Shown one piece after another: positions 1 through 10,742 of a DNA stretch of 64,000 nt. Source of the DNA: Blastocystis sp. Blastoise. Its lineage: Eukaryota > Sar > Bigyra > Opalinata > Blastocystidae. How positions within the stretch are numbered: position 1 is the first letter of the stretch; each line of letters starts with the position of its first letter. The notes below the pieces were generated by a model, which saw only the letters and a list, made by a program, of their open reading frames with translations, made no database searches and was not told where the DNA came from. The translations under genes and the position numbers were made by a program. The stretch spans positions 124,001 to 188,000 of the forward strand of contig JBBPEB010000014.1 of the NCBI GenBank assembly GCA_039096225.1. Direction: 5' to 3'.

Positions 1-397
1 ATATATATATATATACAACATTATATAATATTATTAATTATATCGATGGTTGTATTTCTGTTGTGTTTATGTATTTTCATTATATATGTTTATATTTATT
101 CTTCTATATTATTGTGTTTTTTTATATGTCTATATGAATACTAGTCTCTGTAGAAACTACATATTCTAGTTTATTTAGTTAATCCACAATACTTGTTTTT
201 ATTTTCAAATTTCATTTTTACTTTTTATTTATATAAATATATAGATATATCTGTTGTTTCTCTATTTTTATATGATTCCAATTATTCATTCCTTTTTCTC
301 TTTTTATTTCTCCTATTTTTCTCTTTATTGTTTTGTTTTTGTTTTCTGTTATTATGTTCTTTTCTATTGTCTCTTCTTGTGTTCCTCTATTCATAAG

Positions 398-432
<35 letters not shown>

Positions 433-928
433 CATGCTTTAGGTGATATCTCTCTTGATTAGTATTGTTTTGTTATATATATATATATCATTTATTAATT
501 CTATTTATACTTAGATCCACCAATAACCAATAATAAATACTAATTTCTTTTTTAAATTATTATACAATATGATAGTTCCCTAAGTTTCTAAATGTCTAAT
601 ATATGTAAGAAGTGTAAGTATATTATTATATTATTCACATACAATATATATATATATATATTACAAAACAACATGTATAATTTAATAACAATATAGAGTA
701 TGCTTAAAAATAGAAAAATAATAGGGTTATGATGAAATAAGATAAGAATAATAAATACAGGAAATCACTTAAATTTTCACTGTATATAGAAAGACAAATA
801 TAGATAAACCAATAATATATATACATATATAAATATGCTTATACTTTTAAAAAAATCAATAAAAACAAAATATGATTATAATTTTAAATAATAAAATAAG
901 TCGATAAAATAAAAAAGAGAGAAGTGAA

Positions 929-971
<43 letters not shown>

Positions 972-988
972 CAGTAGGAACGCTATAA
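1..988. other. AT-rich intergenic DNA
   Basis: No convincing gene. The short open frames here are runs of Phe, Leu, Ile and Tyr expected by chance in such AT-rich DNA. Several (TA)n tracts occur, the longest at about 933-970, just downstream of the stop of the first minus-strand gene. Confidence 0.7.
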
Positions 989-1460
989 TTAAGGGAAGAA
1001 TCGACGTTTATATACACCAAACTCACAATTCTTACTGATGGCAGCTAAATAAATAATGTTCCGAACGGTTGGAACATAATTATTTAATGCTAAAACTACT
1101 TTTTCATCTTCAAAATTACCCGCCTATATATATATATATATATATATAATAATAATACTAATGAATAAAAGTATAGAAAAGTATAGTATATACTGGTGTT
1201 CCATATTTGACGACAGTTTCGATGGACGGGTCCCCGCGTCGCAAATCCTCTTCACGCACCAAATAATAGAAATCAGCAGGTCCCCCCGCGATTAATATGG
1301 GGATATAAACAATACCATTCTCATTATAAGCCTCACGAATCTTAACGATAATACTCCATTCACTACAACCTCCCTCTATATATATATATATATATATAGT
1401 TATATATATATATACCTTTCTTAGATGCACTATCACCACCATAATTTAATTCCTTATCTA

Positions 1461-1494
<34 letters not shown>

Positions 1495-1573
1495 TATATA
1501 TATATATATATATATACTAACAGGTTGAACTTCAGTTTTAGTCTGAATTAAAAGACGAGCTATATATATAAGA

Positions 1574-1615
<42 letters not shown>

Positions 1616-2598
1616 CAATTAATATCTTTCTTATTCAATCCTTTTGCTTCAGCTTTTTCTTCTGATTCAGAGTTATTAATAGTGAATTCAAATATTTGCG
1701 ATTTAGAGAATTCATCTGAGAAAGCGATATATAAATGATCATTGAATCCTTTCTGTACAAAGAAGGAAGTATATCCTGTTATTATATGAGATTTCTTAAG
1801 ATGTGTATTAGTGAACATTGAAGAAGCGGTCTCCTGAACAAACGATGTATACATATTTATATCTCTATTTGTATTTAAATATAAATATAAGAAGAAATAA
1901 TCATCAATAAAATCAGTTTGAGAAATAATACTAATAGATTGATCTATATATATATAATTAATAATTATATAAATTACATAAACATATATATTATTATTAT
2001 TATTATTATATAACGAATAACATATATATATATATAATATTTACCTCTTGAGATCGTTCGATTGACATGAACTGGTTCAGAAATACAATTATCTGATTCG
2101 GTGATGAATAACAATCCATTATGATGATCTGTAATTAAATTCATATCGAATTCCCATTCTTGAAAAGAAGTTAATTTAAAAAGTAAACGGCCTTTTGCAA
2201 TGATGTCTCCAGGATGAATAAAAGAAGTGAATGTCATATAAGGATATACATAAACTTTCGCTCTCTTGGCTTTATTTGATTTACCACTTATGATATTATC
2301 ATGAATCGAAACATCCATCGTATAGGTTGAACATTCTATATATAATGAAATTATGAATAATTCACTAAATAAGAGAATCACTTGTTGCGAATATATTAAT
2401 GAATAAAGATCTAAATCACATACTAGTTGCGTCTACAACATCACTATATGAAACAGCATTATCTATAAAGTTAATAGAATAGAACTCTAAGAATGTGCGT
2501 ATTATATACATACCACTAAATACAGATCTTAAGCAAATGAAATAAAATGTAATCAAACCACAAAAACCATAAAGTATCCAGGTTTTAGGTATATTCAT
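989..2598 (-). CDS. Signal-anchored ectodomain protein, paralogue A (unknown family)
   Basis: I do not recognise the family. The start at 2598 gives an N-terminal hydrophobic segment (MNIPKTWILYGFCGLITFYF), a likely signal anchor. The protein is rebuilt from about eight exons joined by GTATAT...TATATAG introns: near 2598-2514, 2480-2430, 2335-2042, 1945-1612, then short pieces near 1560, 1460, 1375-1185 and 1120-989. The C-terminal part (EGGCSEW..., GGPADFYYLV..., GDPSIETVVKYG, AGNFEDEKV, CEFGVYKRRFFP, then TAA) aligns closely with the C-terminus of the gene at 5601-7532, including GGP-DVYYMV, GDPSIQALATYG, AGNFVDEKV and CEYGVFKRRFIA. The two are therefore tandem paralogues, probably single-pass proteins with the paired repeats on the lumenal or outer side. 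Five introns are nearly pure TA or TTA repeat. The family match between A and B is seen directly; function and topology are inferred. Confidence 0.7.
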
Positions 2599-3367
2599 GG
2601 TCTATAGATAGAATATACTCTAATTAAATATAATTGATTTATATACAGAGGATATTCGACTAATAAATCAAGTAAAATAATACGTTTAATTAATGAAAAC
2701 CAAAAAGGTGGCATTAATGCTGGTTTTCTTCATATAATCAGTACAAAATTATTTGTAGAACTTTTTTATGTTAAATACTTTTTCTTAGTCACAGTTTTTT
2801 GTATCTTTCATATAGATATATTCAAAATATATAATTTCTTATAAAAGTACTATTTCCTTATGTACATCATACGTATGAATACAAATTCACACTTTTTTGT
2901 AATTGTTCGATAGAAATATCATGTTATTCTACCCATAAATGTATGGGGTTTATTACATATGCAAATTGAGATGCCTGCATTCAAAGAAGTTTCAGAAAAC
3001 TAAAATAATCGACCAACGAATCAAATAGGTGTGTATAAAAAGAGAGTTTAAATATTTAAAAAAAAAACAAAATCATTAAAATATCTAAAGAGTATAAGAG
3101 AGAGAAGAAAAGAGAATGTGTTTTAGGAGATAAAGGAACATTTAAAAATATTTAGAAAAGGTTTTGAAGACACTTAGAAAAAAATGAAAATGTGTAATGA
3201 AAAAGTGCTTATAAAAAAAAAGATAATCAAAACGATTCGATGTCAAAAAAATAAAATAAAAAGTCAAAAAAAAAAAATAGAAATAAATGGAAGAAAACTA
3301 GTATATGTTTGTAAACGACAGTAGACTGGTAGTAGCTATGGCAATTGTATATAAAAGTAGATAATGA
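2599..3367. other. Intergenic DNA
   Basis: Promoter side of paralogue A and downstream of the tetraspanin fragment. A-rich stretch at 3050-3290. I see no gene, RNA or repeat of note. Confidence 0.5.
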
Positions 3368-3685
3368 TTAGCAGCCACAGCACATGATTGTGAAAGATAG
3401 AATAGCAAAAGAGATGACAAAAAAAGGGTAGAAATAAAATGTGTCATATAACCATGAATAGAACTGTTGCTGACTTTTTGCAACGACACTCACACAATCC
3501 GTATAGATCTTCGTACAGAATTGGGTATCCTTTGCATATCCTAAATATCCGCAACAACTATTCTTCACTTCTAATGTATACCACTTGCTATAGTTCTCTT
3601 CAATCATATCATAAAAAATAGAATCGATAGAATTCCAATAAGCAGCTACTGAAGAAGACATCGAAGACCGATCGACAGCATACTA
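3368..3685 (-). pseudogene. Tetraspanin fragment (large loop plus TM4 only)
   Basis: An open frame of about 100 codons carries the signature of a tetraspanin large extracellular loop: a CCG motif (NSCCGYLGY), two further cysteines (FCTKIYTDC), then a hydrophobic segment like TM4 (FYFYPFFVISFAILSFTIMC) and a short Cys tail with TAA at 3368-3370. Full tetraspanins in this window (28639-29292 and 53368-53994) are single-exon and about 210 residues. Here TM1-TM3 are absent, and the 300 bases upstream hold no open frame with membrane segments. It is most likely a truncated copy, or the last exon of a gene whose other exons I failed to see. An acceptor-like CTGTAG sits near 3686, which would fit the latter. 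Confidence 0.5.
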
Positions 3686-4023
3686 CAGAAGATTATAATT
3701 AGTATGTTTTTATATTAATAAGAAGTATTTATTATATAGAATAATGATAAATATTAATATATATGCATATAATAAGTTAAGTAAACAATAATAAGCAATA
3801 AATTACAAGTGAATAATAAATTAATTATGAATAATCATAAATAGAACAATAATAATAAATATGTATAATTATAGAGATTATTCATGACATCAATATCAAG
3901 AATAAGAATAAGTATTTATTATATAACATTAAAAAATAATATACTATCAATATTATAATAAAAATATAGTATATAAAATAGGTGAATCTAATAATAAAAA
4001 TATTTCGTATAGTTACAACAATT

Positions 4024-4904
4024 CTACAACAAAATAAAAATTAAGATATATATATATATTTTTATATAAATGTAGACATTATACAATAAGAATATAGAGC
4101 ATACATAGGCTTGTAATTTGATTGTATTTTCGAGAACATCACGGAGATTCTGATGTTGATAAAGCATGATAAATACAAATAAATAGAGAATAAACCCATA
4201 TAGGCATTTTATTACCATTCCTCCTGTATAGGGTAATAATGACGCTAAACTGACCCAAATGCCCAACTCACAAGTATATAATGACATAGAGATTATATAC
4301 TCATGGTTTGAATTCGAATTGAATGAAGGAAATGTAGAATAAGGTATTTGATTGTATTTAGTAGCTATATACTGTTCAACTGAATAACGAACAGACACAG
4401 AATAAGAAAATAATAATAGCACTACACAAAATAATATAAAACTACTAAAGAATGCAGGATGATACTTAAATTTGAAAAAAACTAAAGTAAGTCCATCTTT
4501 ATCAAAAATATAATAAAAGAACTTGTTTTTTGGTTCTCGATTTCTATGATTCTCCCTATCAACTCCAGCTTCGAGTTGTTCTTGTCGCATTTCTGCTTGT
4601 TCAAACATTTCTCTCATAGATTGATGATCATTTGCGTGTTGAGTATTTTGTTCATTATTATTTTGATTATTTGAAGTATTTCTGTTCTCTTGATCTAAAG
4701 GACATTATTATATAAGAATAATGTATTTAAAAAAACATACTTGAAAGTTCATGACTTGATGAATCTGAGTCTATATAAAGAAAAATTAAATATTTACATT
4801 TGAATCAGTTTTTCTATGTTACCTGAAGGTGTAAATCCTCCAATGTATACTTCTGTTCCTGTAGATTGAATGTGTGATGGCCTTTCAACATATAATGTAG
4901 GCAT
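4024..4904 (-). CDS. Multi-pass membrane protein with Asn/Gln-rich N-terminus, unknown
   Basis: Three exons join in frame: MPTLYVERPSHIQSTGTEVY... from 4904, a small second exon near 4772-4745, and a long third exon from about 4694. The N-terminal ~75 residues are polar, N/Q/H-rich and then charged (EQAEMRQEQLEAGVDRENHR), so cytosolic. They are followed by about four hydrophobic segments, starting at AFFSSFILFCVVLLLFSYSV. The family is not recognised. The frame stops at a TAG at 4024 inside TTTTGTTGTAG, which looks like a splice acceptor, so the real last exon may lie further downstream: a GTATAATG donor near 4082 joined to this acceptor opens a new frame. The C-terminus is therefore uncertain. 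Confidence 0.5.
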
Positions 4905-5600
4905 TCTTATATAGATTTAATTGTTGTGATTAGTATCAAATAATCTATATAATAAAATTATTCTTCTTTTCAAAGATATCAATAAAAAATAGTTATTTTT
5001 GAATAGAAGAACTAAGAATTGTCTGGAAAACAAACTGAATACATCTGAAAAATAGACGAAAACAAAAAAAAACTATTTATAAGGCGAAGAAACACTTTAT
5101 ATGTTGTCATATAGCTTCAATTAAATAATTATTTAAATAAAATAAAGAAACAAAATAACTTTATAGAATTATGAAAACATCATAAGAAGAATTTCAAAAA
5201 TAATAAAAAAAAAATAGAAGTGTTATACTGTATATATAAAGAAGAACAAATATAGAGAAATATAATTATTCTAATGAAAAGAATATGAATAATAAAATAT
5301 AAAGTTAAATAAATAGTATTAAAGATATATTAATATGTTTTTAAGATTCAAATAAATAAATATAGAAAATATATATAAAGTGAATAATAATGATTTATAT
5401 TTCAAAAAAAAAGTAAGGAAAAGAAAAACAAAGATATAATTAATTTATATCTACAAATGTAAAAACATTTTTAAAAACATTAAAAAATAATATACAAAAA
5501 AAAATAAGAATGATGAATAATAGTAATTTGAGAAATATATACATATATATAAAAAGGTAGAAGTGATTCTAAGAATAAGAATAAAGAATAATCCGATTGC
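4905..5600. other. Intergenic DNA
   Basis: A-rich spacer between the multi-pass protein gene and the 3' end of paralogue B. No gene or RNA seen. Confidence 0.5.
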
Positions 5601-6039
5601 TTATGCGATAAAACGTCGTTTGAATACTCCATATTCACATTTACCTTGAATAGCTCCTATATATATATAACTACGCACAGAAGGCACAAATTGAGTAATA
5701 ACTACTTCAACCTTTTCATCTACAAAGTTACCTGCCTTTTCACCATAAGTAGCAAGAGCTTGAATAGAAGGATCCCCAATTTTATCGTTTTCTGGCTTGA
5801 CCATATAATAGACATCGACGGGACCTCCAATAACCATGAATTTAATAACCAGCATCGTGGGGAATATATCGATTGAACGCACTTTAATATTAGTTAACCA
5901 TGGATCACAACCACCTTCTATATATATATATATAGATATATATAATGAAGAGTATATACCTGATTCTTTAGCCTTATAACCACCAGGATTCTCATTATAA
6001 TCTATATATATATTATTATTATGTTTATTATTATATTAT

Positions 6040-6077
<38 letters not shown>

Positions 6078-7532
6078 TATATAGATACCCACAGGACGAA
6101 TATGTTTAGTGACTTGAAGAAGATTCTTGACTATAGAATATATATATATACAAGCATATATAAATACCTCTATTTTTATAGATTTCTCGATCGGCCTTAT
6201 CAACGTCTTCCTTGGGTACAAGGAGTAGAGTTGCAATAGAGGCCATAGTATTATCATCCCCAATGGAATCCGCAGAAGTAGCAGTGGTCGTTGTAGCAGT
6301 CTGTTGAATAGAAAGAAGAGAAGCAGTAGCATCACCAGCTTTAGTTGAATAGCTCTTTGAATCTAATATATAAATATCAGATCGACAACCTAACTCAATA
6401 GCACCAATGTATATATTAAAAGACTGACTGAAATCAAGATTCGGTAAGATCTTCTTAAACATTTCTCCAGTAGTTGTTATTCCCACCATGTTTTCTTTAA
6501 CAAAGACTTCTTCTGCAGTAGCATGAGTACCCTCTTTCGTATCTTTAGGTACATAAATATAATACTCTACTTTACGAACAGCTTGAGCTTGGATCTCAAA
6601 TTGAATACCCGTAGGAGTAGCTACCAAATCATTATCTAACTTTAAATTACATTCTAAAGATATAGAATTATTATGTTTATTATGTTTATTATGTTTATTA
6701 TTATACTTATTATACTTATTATTATTATACTTATTATTATATAAAAAGCAATTAATTAAATGACAACAACTTATGTGAATAAATAATATAGAATAATAAT
6801 AATAGATTTATATACCTTCTGATAAAGGTAGATTAATAACAGAGACATCCGTTAAGCAACTACCAAACACACCGACAAAACTTAAGGCACCCGTAAAATG
6901 AGGAGTGTTTGTAGAATCATACTTCCACCAATCTCCTTTAACAAATTTATCATGATATCCTCCATGAGTATAAATAAATTGAGGAGTAGGTTTATTATTA
7001 GGATCATCAAGAGGATGAACATATAATAACATCTGATTTATATTCACACGACCATATATAATAGAACCATCAATCTTAGGAGATAAATCAACATAAGGAC
7101 AAGCTAAATAATAATAAGCATAATAATAATAAATAGAAAAAATAGAATCTTTTTTAATAATTCTAATAAAAGCATACCATTGGGTTCAGCAATTTTGTCT
7201 TGAACTATATTTAGAAGAAAATAGATTTAATAATATATGTATTTAAAATAATAATAGTAAGCAATACAAAACATACGTTCTATATTAGTACGAGGTGCTC
7301 CAGAAAACAATACAATGAATACTAATACAACAAGTAAGGCTCCAGAAGCAATAATGGCTTGTTGTGTAGCTTTAGTTTGATTGTGAAATTTATCAAGCAA
7401 CAAATTCTTATAGTATACACCCTTCTCCTTATAGATTCTAAACTTCTTCATACATTTTTCTGAAAAAGTTGGTTGAGGTCCAGATACCTTAATAGTAGGT
7501 GCCTCTATTGATTCAGCATCTTCGTTAATCAT
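5601..7532 (-). CDS. Single-pass ectodomain protein, paralogue B (unknown family)
   Basis: The start at 7532 (MINEDAESIEAPTIKVSG) gives a cytosolic N-terminus of about 65 residues, then a TM segment (AIIASGALLVVLVFIVLF) and a large ectodomain, a type II topology. Exons by eye: 7532-7277; a small exon near 7207-7181; a third from about 7107 to 6817; about 6659-6169; then short exons near 6130, 6000, and 5917-5601. Joins are GT-AG and in frame. The ectodomain has two similar halves: DFSQSFNIYIGAIELGCRSD in the first and FVPSVRSYIYIGAIQGKCEY near the C-terminus both end in a Y-I-G-A-I-x-x-x-C unit. The C-terminus matches paralogue A (989-2598). Its promoter abuts the transposon end at 7714. Function unknown. 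The repeat structure would fit an adhesin or a beta-sandwich ectodomain, but this is inference. Confidence 0.7.
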
Positions 7533-7713
7533 AATCTTTCGAATATACCAAAAAAAAAAAGAATACTTTCGTTTTAAAGGATAAGTTGTGTTATTGCCAT
7601 TCATCTGCGGATAAAAGATAAACCACGGTAATTCTTTCAAGAATTAGATATTATTTAAGAAATCCTACGGTAATTTTCAACCGTGTTCTTTTAGATGAAA
7701 CTTATATTCTGTA

Positions 7714-7722
7714 CAAAAATTT
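7714..7722. repeat. Left copy of the 9-bp target-site duplication
   Basis: CAAAAATTT lies directly outside the left inverted repeat and recurs, in the same orientation, directly outside the right one (14886-14894). The sequence is AT-rich, so chance is possible, but both copies abut the repeat ends exactly. Confidence 0.75.
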
Positions 7723-7815
7723 GGGTAATCGTTTTTTCACCCACTTTTTTTCAAAATCGACGATTATCCGTGTTTATATTAAAATATATTGATGCAGAAA
7801 TTTTATTCCCGTTTT
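7723..7815 (+). repeat. Left terminal inverted repeat (93 bp)
   Basis: Begins GGGTAATCGTTTTTTCACCC. The reverse complement of 14793-14885 matches it at 90 of 93 positions by my alignment. The first 55 bases (7723-7777) and last 28 (7788-7815) are identical, and the three mismatches lie in the 10 bases between. Confidence 0.93.
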
Positions 7816-8400
7816 TGTACGAGAGTTGTTGGGATCAACTTCTAGCCTTTTTTTTAGTCTCTTATATAGGGAGTATATACAAGCCTCTATAGAACAAATT
7901 GATAATATGCTTATTTTTTTATACACTGTTATTTTTAATGTAAAAATCATACTAATGAATGTGAAATGACTGCTATAAACATTTTTGTTAATAGAGTTTA
8001 TGGAAATAAGTGCATTGAAAGTTTTGATTACATGATTAAAAGATGATTACCTATTTAGATGGTGTGAGTCTGCCTAAAAGATCAATAGAGAATTATTAAA
8101 AGTATTTTTGTAAATATAGACTACTTCATTCACGAATTAGTTTCATGATCTCTATAAAGTCATAGTTTAAGTTATTTAACTAGTTAGAAAGATGTATATT
8201 ACATATTCAAGTATATTCTGAATGCGAAAGAGTGTTTTATAAATAAAAGCCAGCAATGAATTACATCATTCTGTAGACGGTTATATACTATAATTGATTA
8301 CTACTTTTGATCCCTATGAATGATGATAAAGATGAAACAAACAACATAATATATTATAACGACTTATTAAGAGAGATATAAGCGTTTTAGTTTATGATTG
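7816..8400. other. Left interior of the transposon, no gene seen
   Basis: Unique-looking AT-rich DNA with no open frame of note on either strand. Confidence 0.5.
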
Positions 8401-10660
8401 AAATATTTTTTTAAATACACGTATATATAGGGATGTCTATATAAAATAGTTATTTAAACATAATTGATATCGAATAAATGTGTATTTATATATTATATAA
8501 TATATGATATCATATATTCTATAAATAGATCAACAATATATATTATATGATATAAATAATAATAAGATAATAATCTATAATTCAATATGATTACTATATA
8601 GTATATGCTATATAATATATAATAGAAAGCAATCTATATATATTATATTCTATAATAGAATGTAGGTTTATAGTAAATTTTAATATATAATATACTATAG
8701 AAAAAGTGTTAAGGTATGTAAAAAGGATGAAAATAAATATTATATATATATATATAATACTTACATAGAATAGAATAAGCTGAACAATCCCATAGTAGTT
8801 TTTATCACTAATGATATATAACTATATAAATAATAATATAAAAGAAGCATATTCCAATCAAGATAAAGCTGCTATACAATATATTATAATTGATAATCAA
8901 TAACATATAATAGATGAAATAGAAAAAGTAATTAAATAGAATAGAAAGATTTAATAAAAAAGTACTATAAAACTTATAGTATTATATATAATAGAGTATA
9001 ATAAAGTATAATATAAGAGATAATATACTATAGAGTAAGAAGTAATATAAGAAAATACTATAAGATGTAATAGAATATAATATAGATTATAAAAGATATT
9101 ACAATAGAATATAAACGAAAATATTATTGATATTAGATAGTATAATAGGTAATATATAATATAATTAATGGATAATATATAATACTAACTATATATAATA
9201 TAATAAAAGATAGATAATATATATTATAATATATAATCTGAATTATAAAATATAATATACTAAATTATTTACTACAGAATATAATACAACATATAATAGT
9301 GTATTACATACTTAATAAGTTAGATCAAACAATATATAATACTATACTATACTATATCCTATAAAATAGAATAATATATATATAATGTTATAACTAATAA
9401 TATATAATATATACTACACCATATAATACATATATATATTAACTATATAATGTATAATACTATACCAATAATATAATAAATAATATTATATTGTACTAAC
9501 TATAGTCTATATAATATATAATACTCTCTAATATTACCTAACTATATAGAATACTAGACTATATAACATTATATATTATAATACAATATATATAATATAC
9601 AATACTAGACTATATAATACCATATACAATAATAAATATGTATTATAATATATATAATATATAATACTATATATCATAAAACACTAGATTAGTATAATAT
9701 AATATATAATGCTAACTATATAGTATAGTATAGTATAGTATAGTATATAGTACTATATTACATATACTATACTATACTATATAACATAATACTATATAAC
9801 ATAATACTATATAATACTGTATTATATACATATATAATAATACTATATACTATATAATAATGCCATATAATCCTATATAATAAATAATATACTACATATA
9901 TAATATAATGTACATAATACACCATATACTATATGATATATAAACTATATTTTAGTATCATGCCATACTATATTATTATATATACTATACTACCTTATAT
10001 AGTCATATAATATAATACTACATAATATAATGCTGTACTATAATATACTAGATGATACAATGCTATAAGATACTATACTAGTATATATATATATATATAT
10101 ATAATTATATATTGTATATTATATCATATATATCTATAATATATCTAATATAATATTATACTATACTTTATAATATACTGGTATATATTATATAGTATAT
10201 ACTACCGTACTATACTACAATATATAATATATACTATATGATATATAATACTGTATTCTATATACTGTATAATATATAATACACTACATATATTATATTA
10301 TATAATTTATATTATATTATATATACTATATACTATATTATATGATATATAATGCTCTTCAGTATAATGCTATACTATACTATATAATACAATGTTGTAT
10401 TATAGTATACAATATGATATAATATTATATTATACTATATAATATGTAATATATAATATAATATAATATATATATATATAATATAATATATATAATATAA
10501 TATATATAATATAATATAATATATATAATATAATATAATATATATAATATAATATATATAATATAATATAATATATATATATATAATATAATATATATAA
10601 TATAATATATATAATATATATAATATAATATATATATAATATAATAAAAAAACAATATAA
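8400..10660. repeat. A/T-only satellite-like block inside the transposon
   Basis: Roughly 2.2 kb with only scattered G and C, made of degenerate ATATAATA and ACTATA units. It ends at 10440-10650 in a regular array of TATATAATATAATATA units. Long open frames of Tyr and Ile across 10425-10710 are artefacts of this repeat. Confidence 0.85.
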
Positions 10661-10669
10661 TAAACTAAA

Positions 10670-10742
10670 GATTTAAGCCAGGAATTGAACCTGTATATAC
10701 ATATATACATATATATATCTCCATCCGTTATGGAGCTTAAAT
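10670..10742 (-). other. tRNA-like 73-nt fold with a microsatellite in place of the anticodon arm
   Basis: Read on the minus strand: a perfect 7-bp acceptor stem (ATTTAAG with CTTAAAT), two linker bases, a 4-bp D-type stem CCAT/ATGG with loop AACGG, 27 bases of ATATATGTATAT-type sequence, then a T-arm CAGG-TTCAATT-CCTG and one discriminator base. The total is exactly 73 nt and the T-arm falls at standard positions 49-65. GGTTCAATTCC is one base from the B-box consensus GGTTCGANTCC. No proper anticodon stem or anticodon can be assigned. It may be a degenerate tRNA, a SINE head or a chance fold. Confidence 0.4.

Noticed and set aside
193-442. Two overlapping hydrophobic ORFs
   Set aside because: Composed of Phe, Leu, Ser, Tyr and Ile codons as expected from T-rich DNA; no start context, splice signals or family match.
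10425-10710. Long Tyr/Ile ORFs
   Set aside because: Pure consequence of the TATAATA satellite in all frames.
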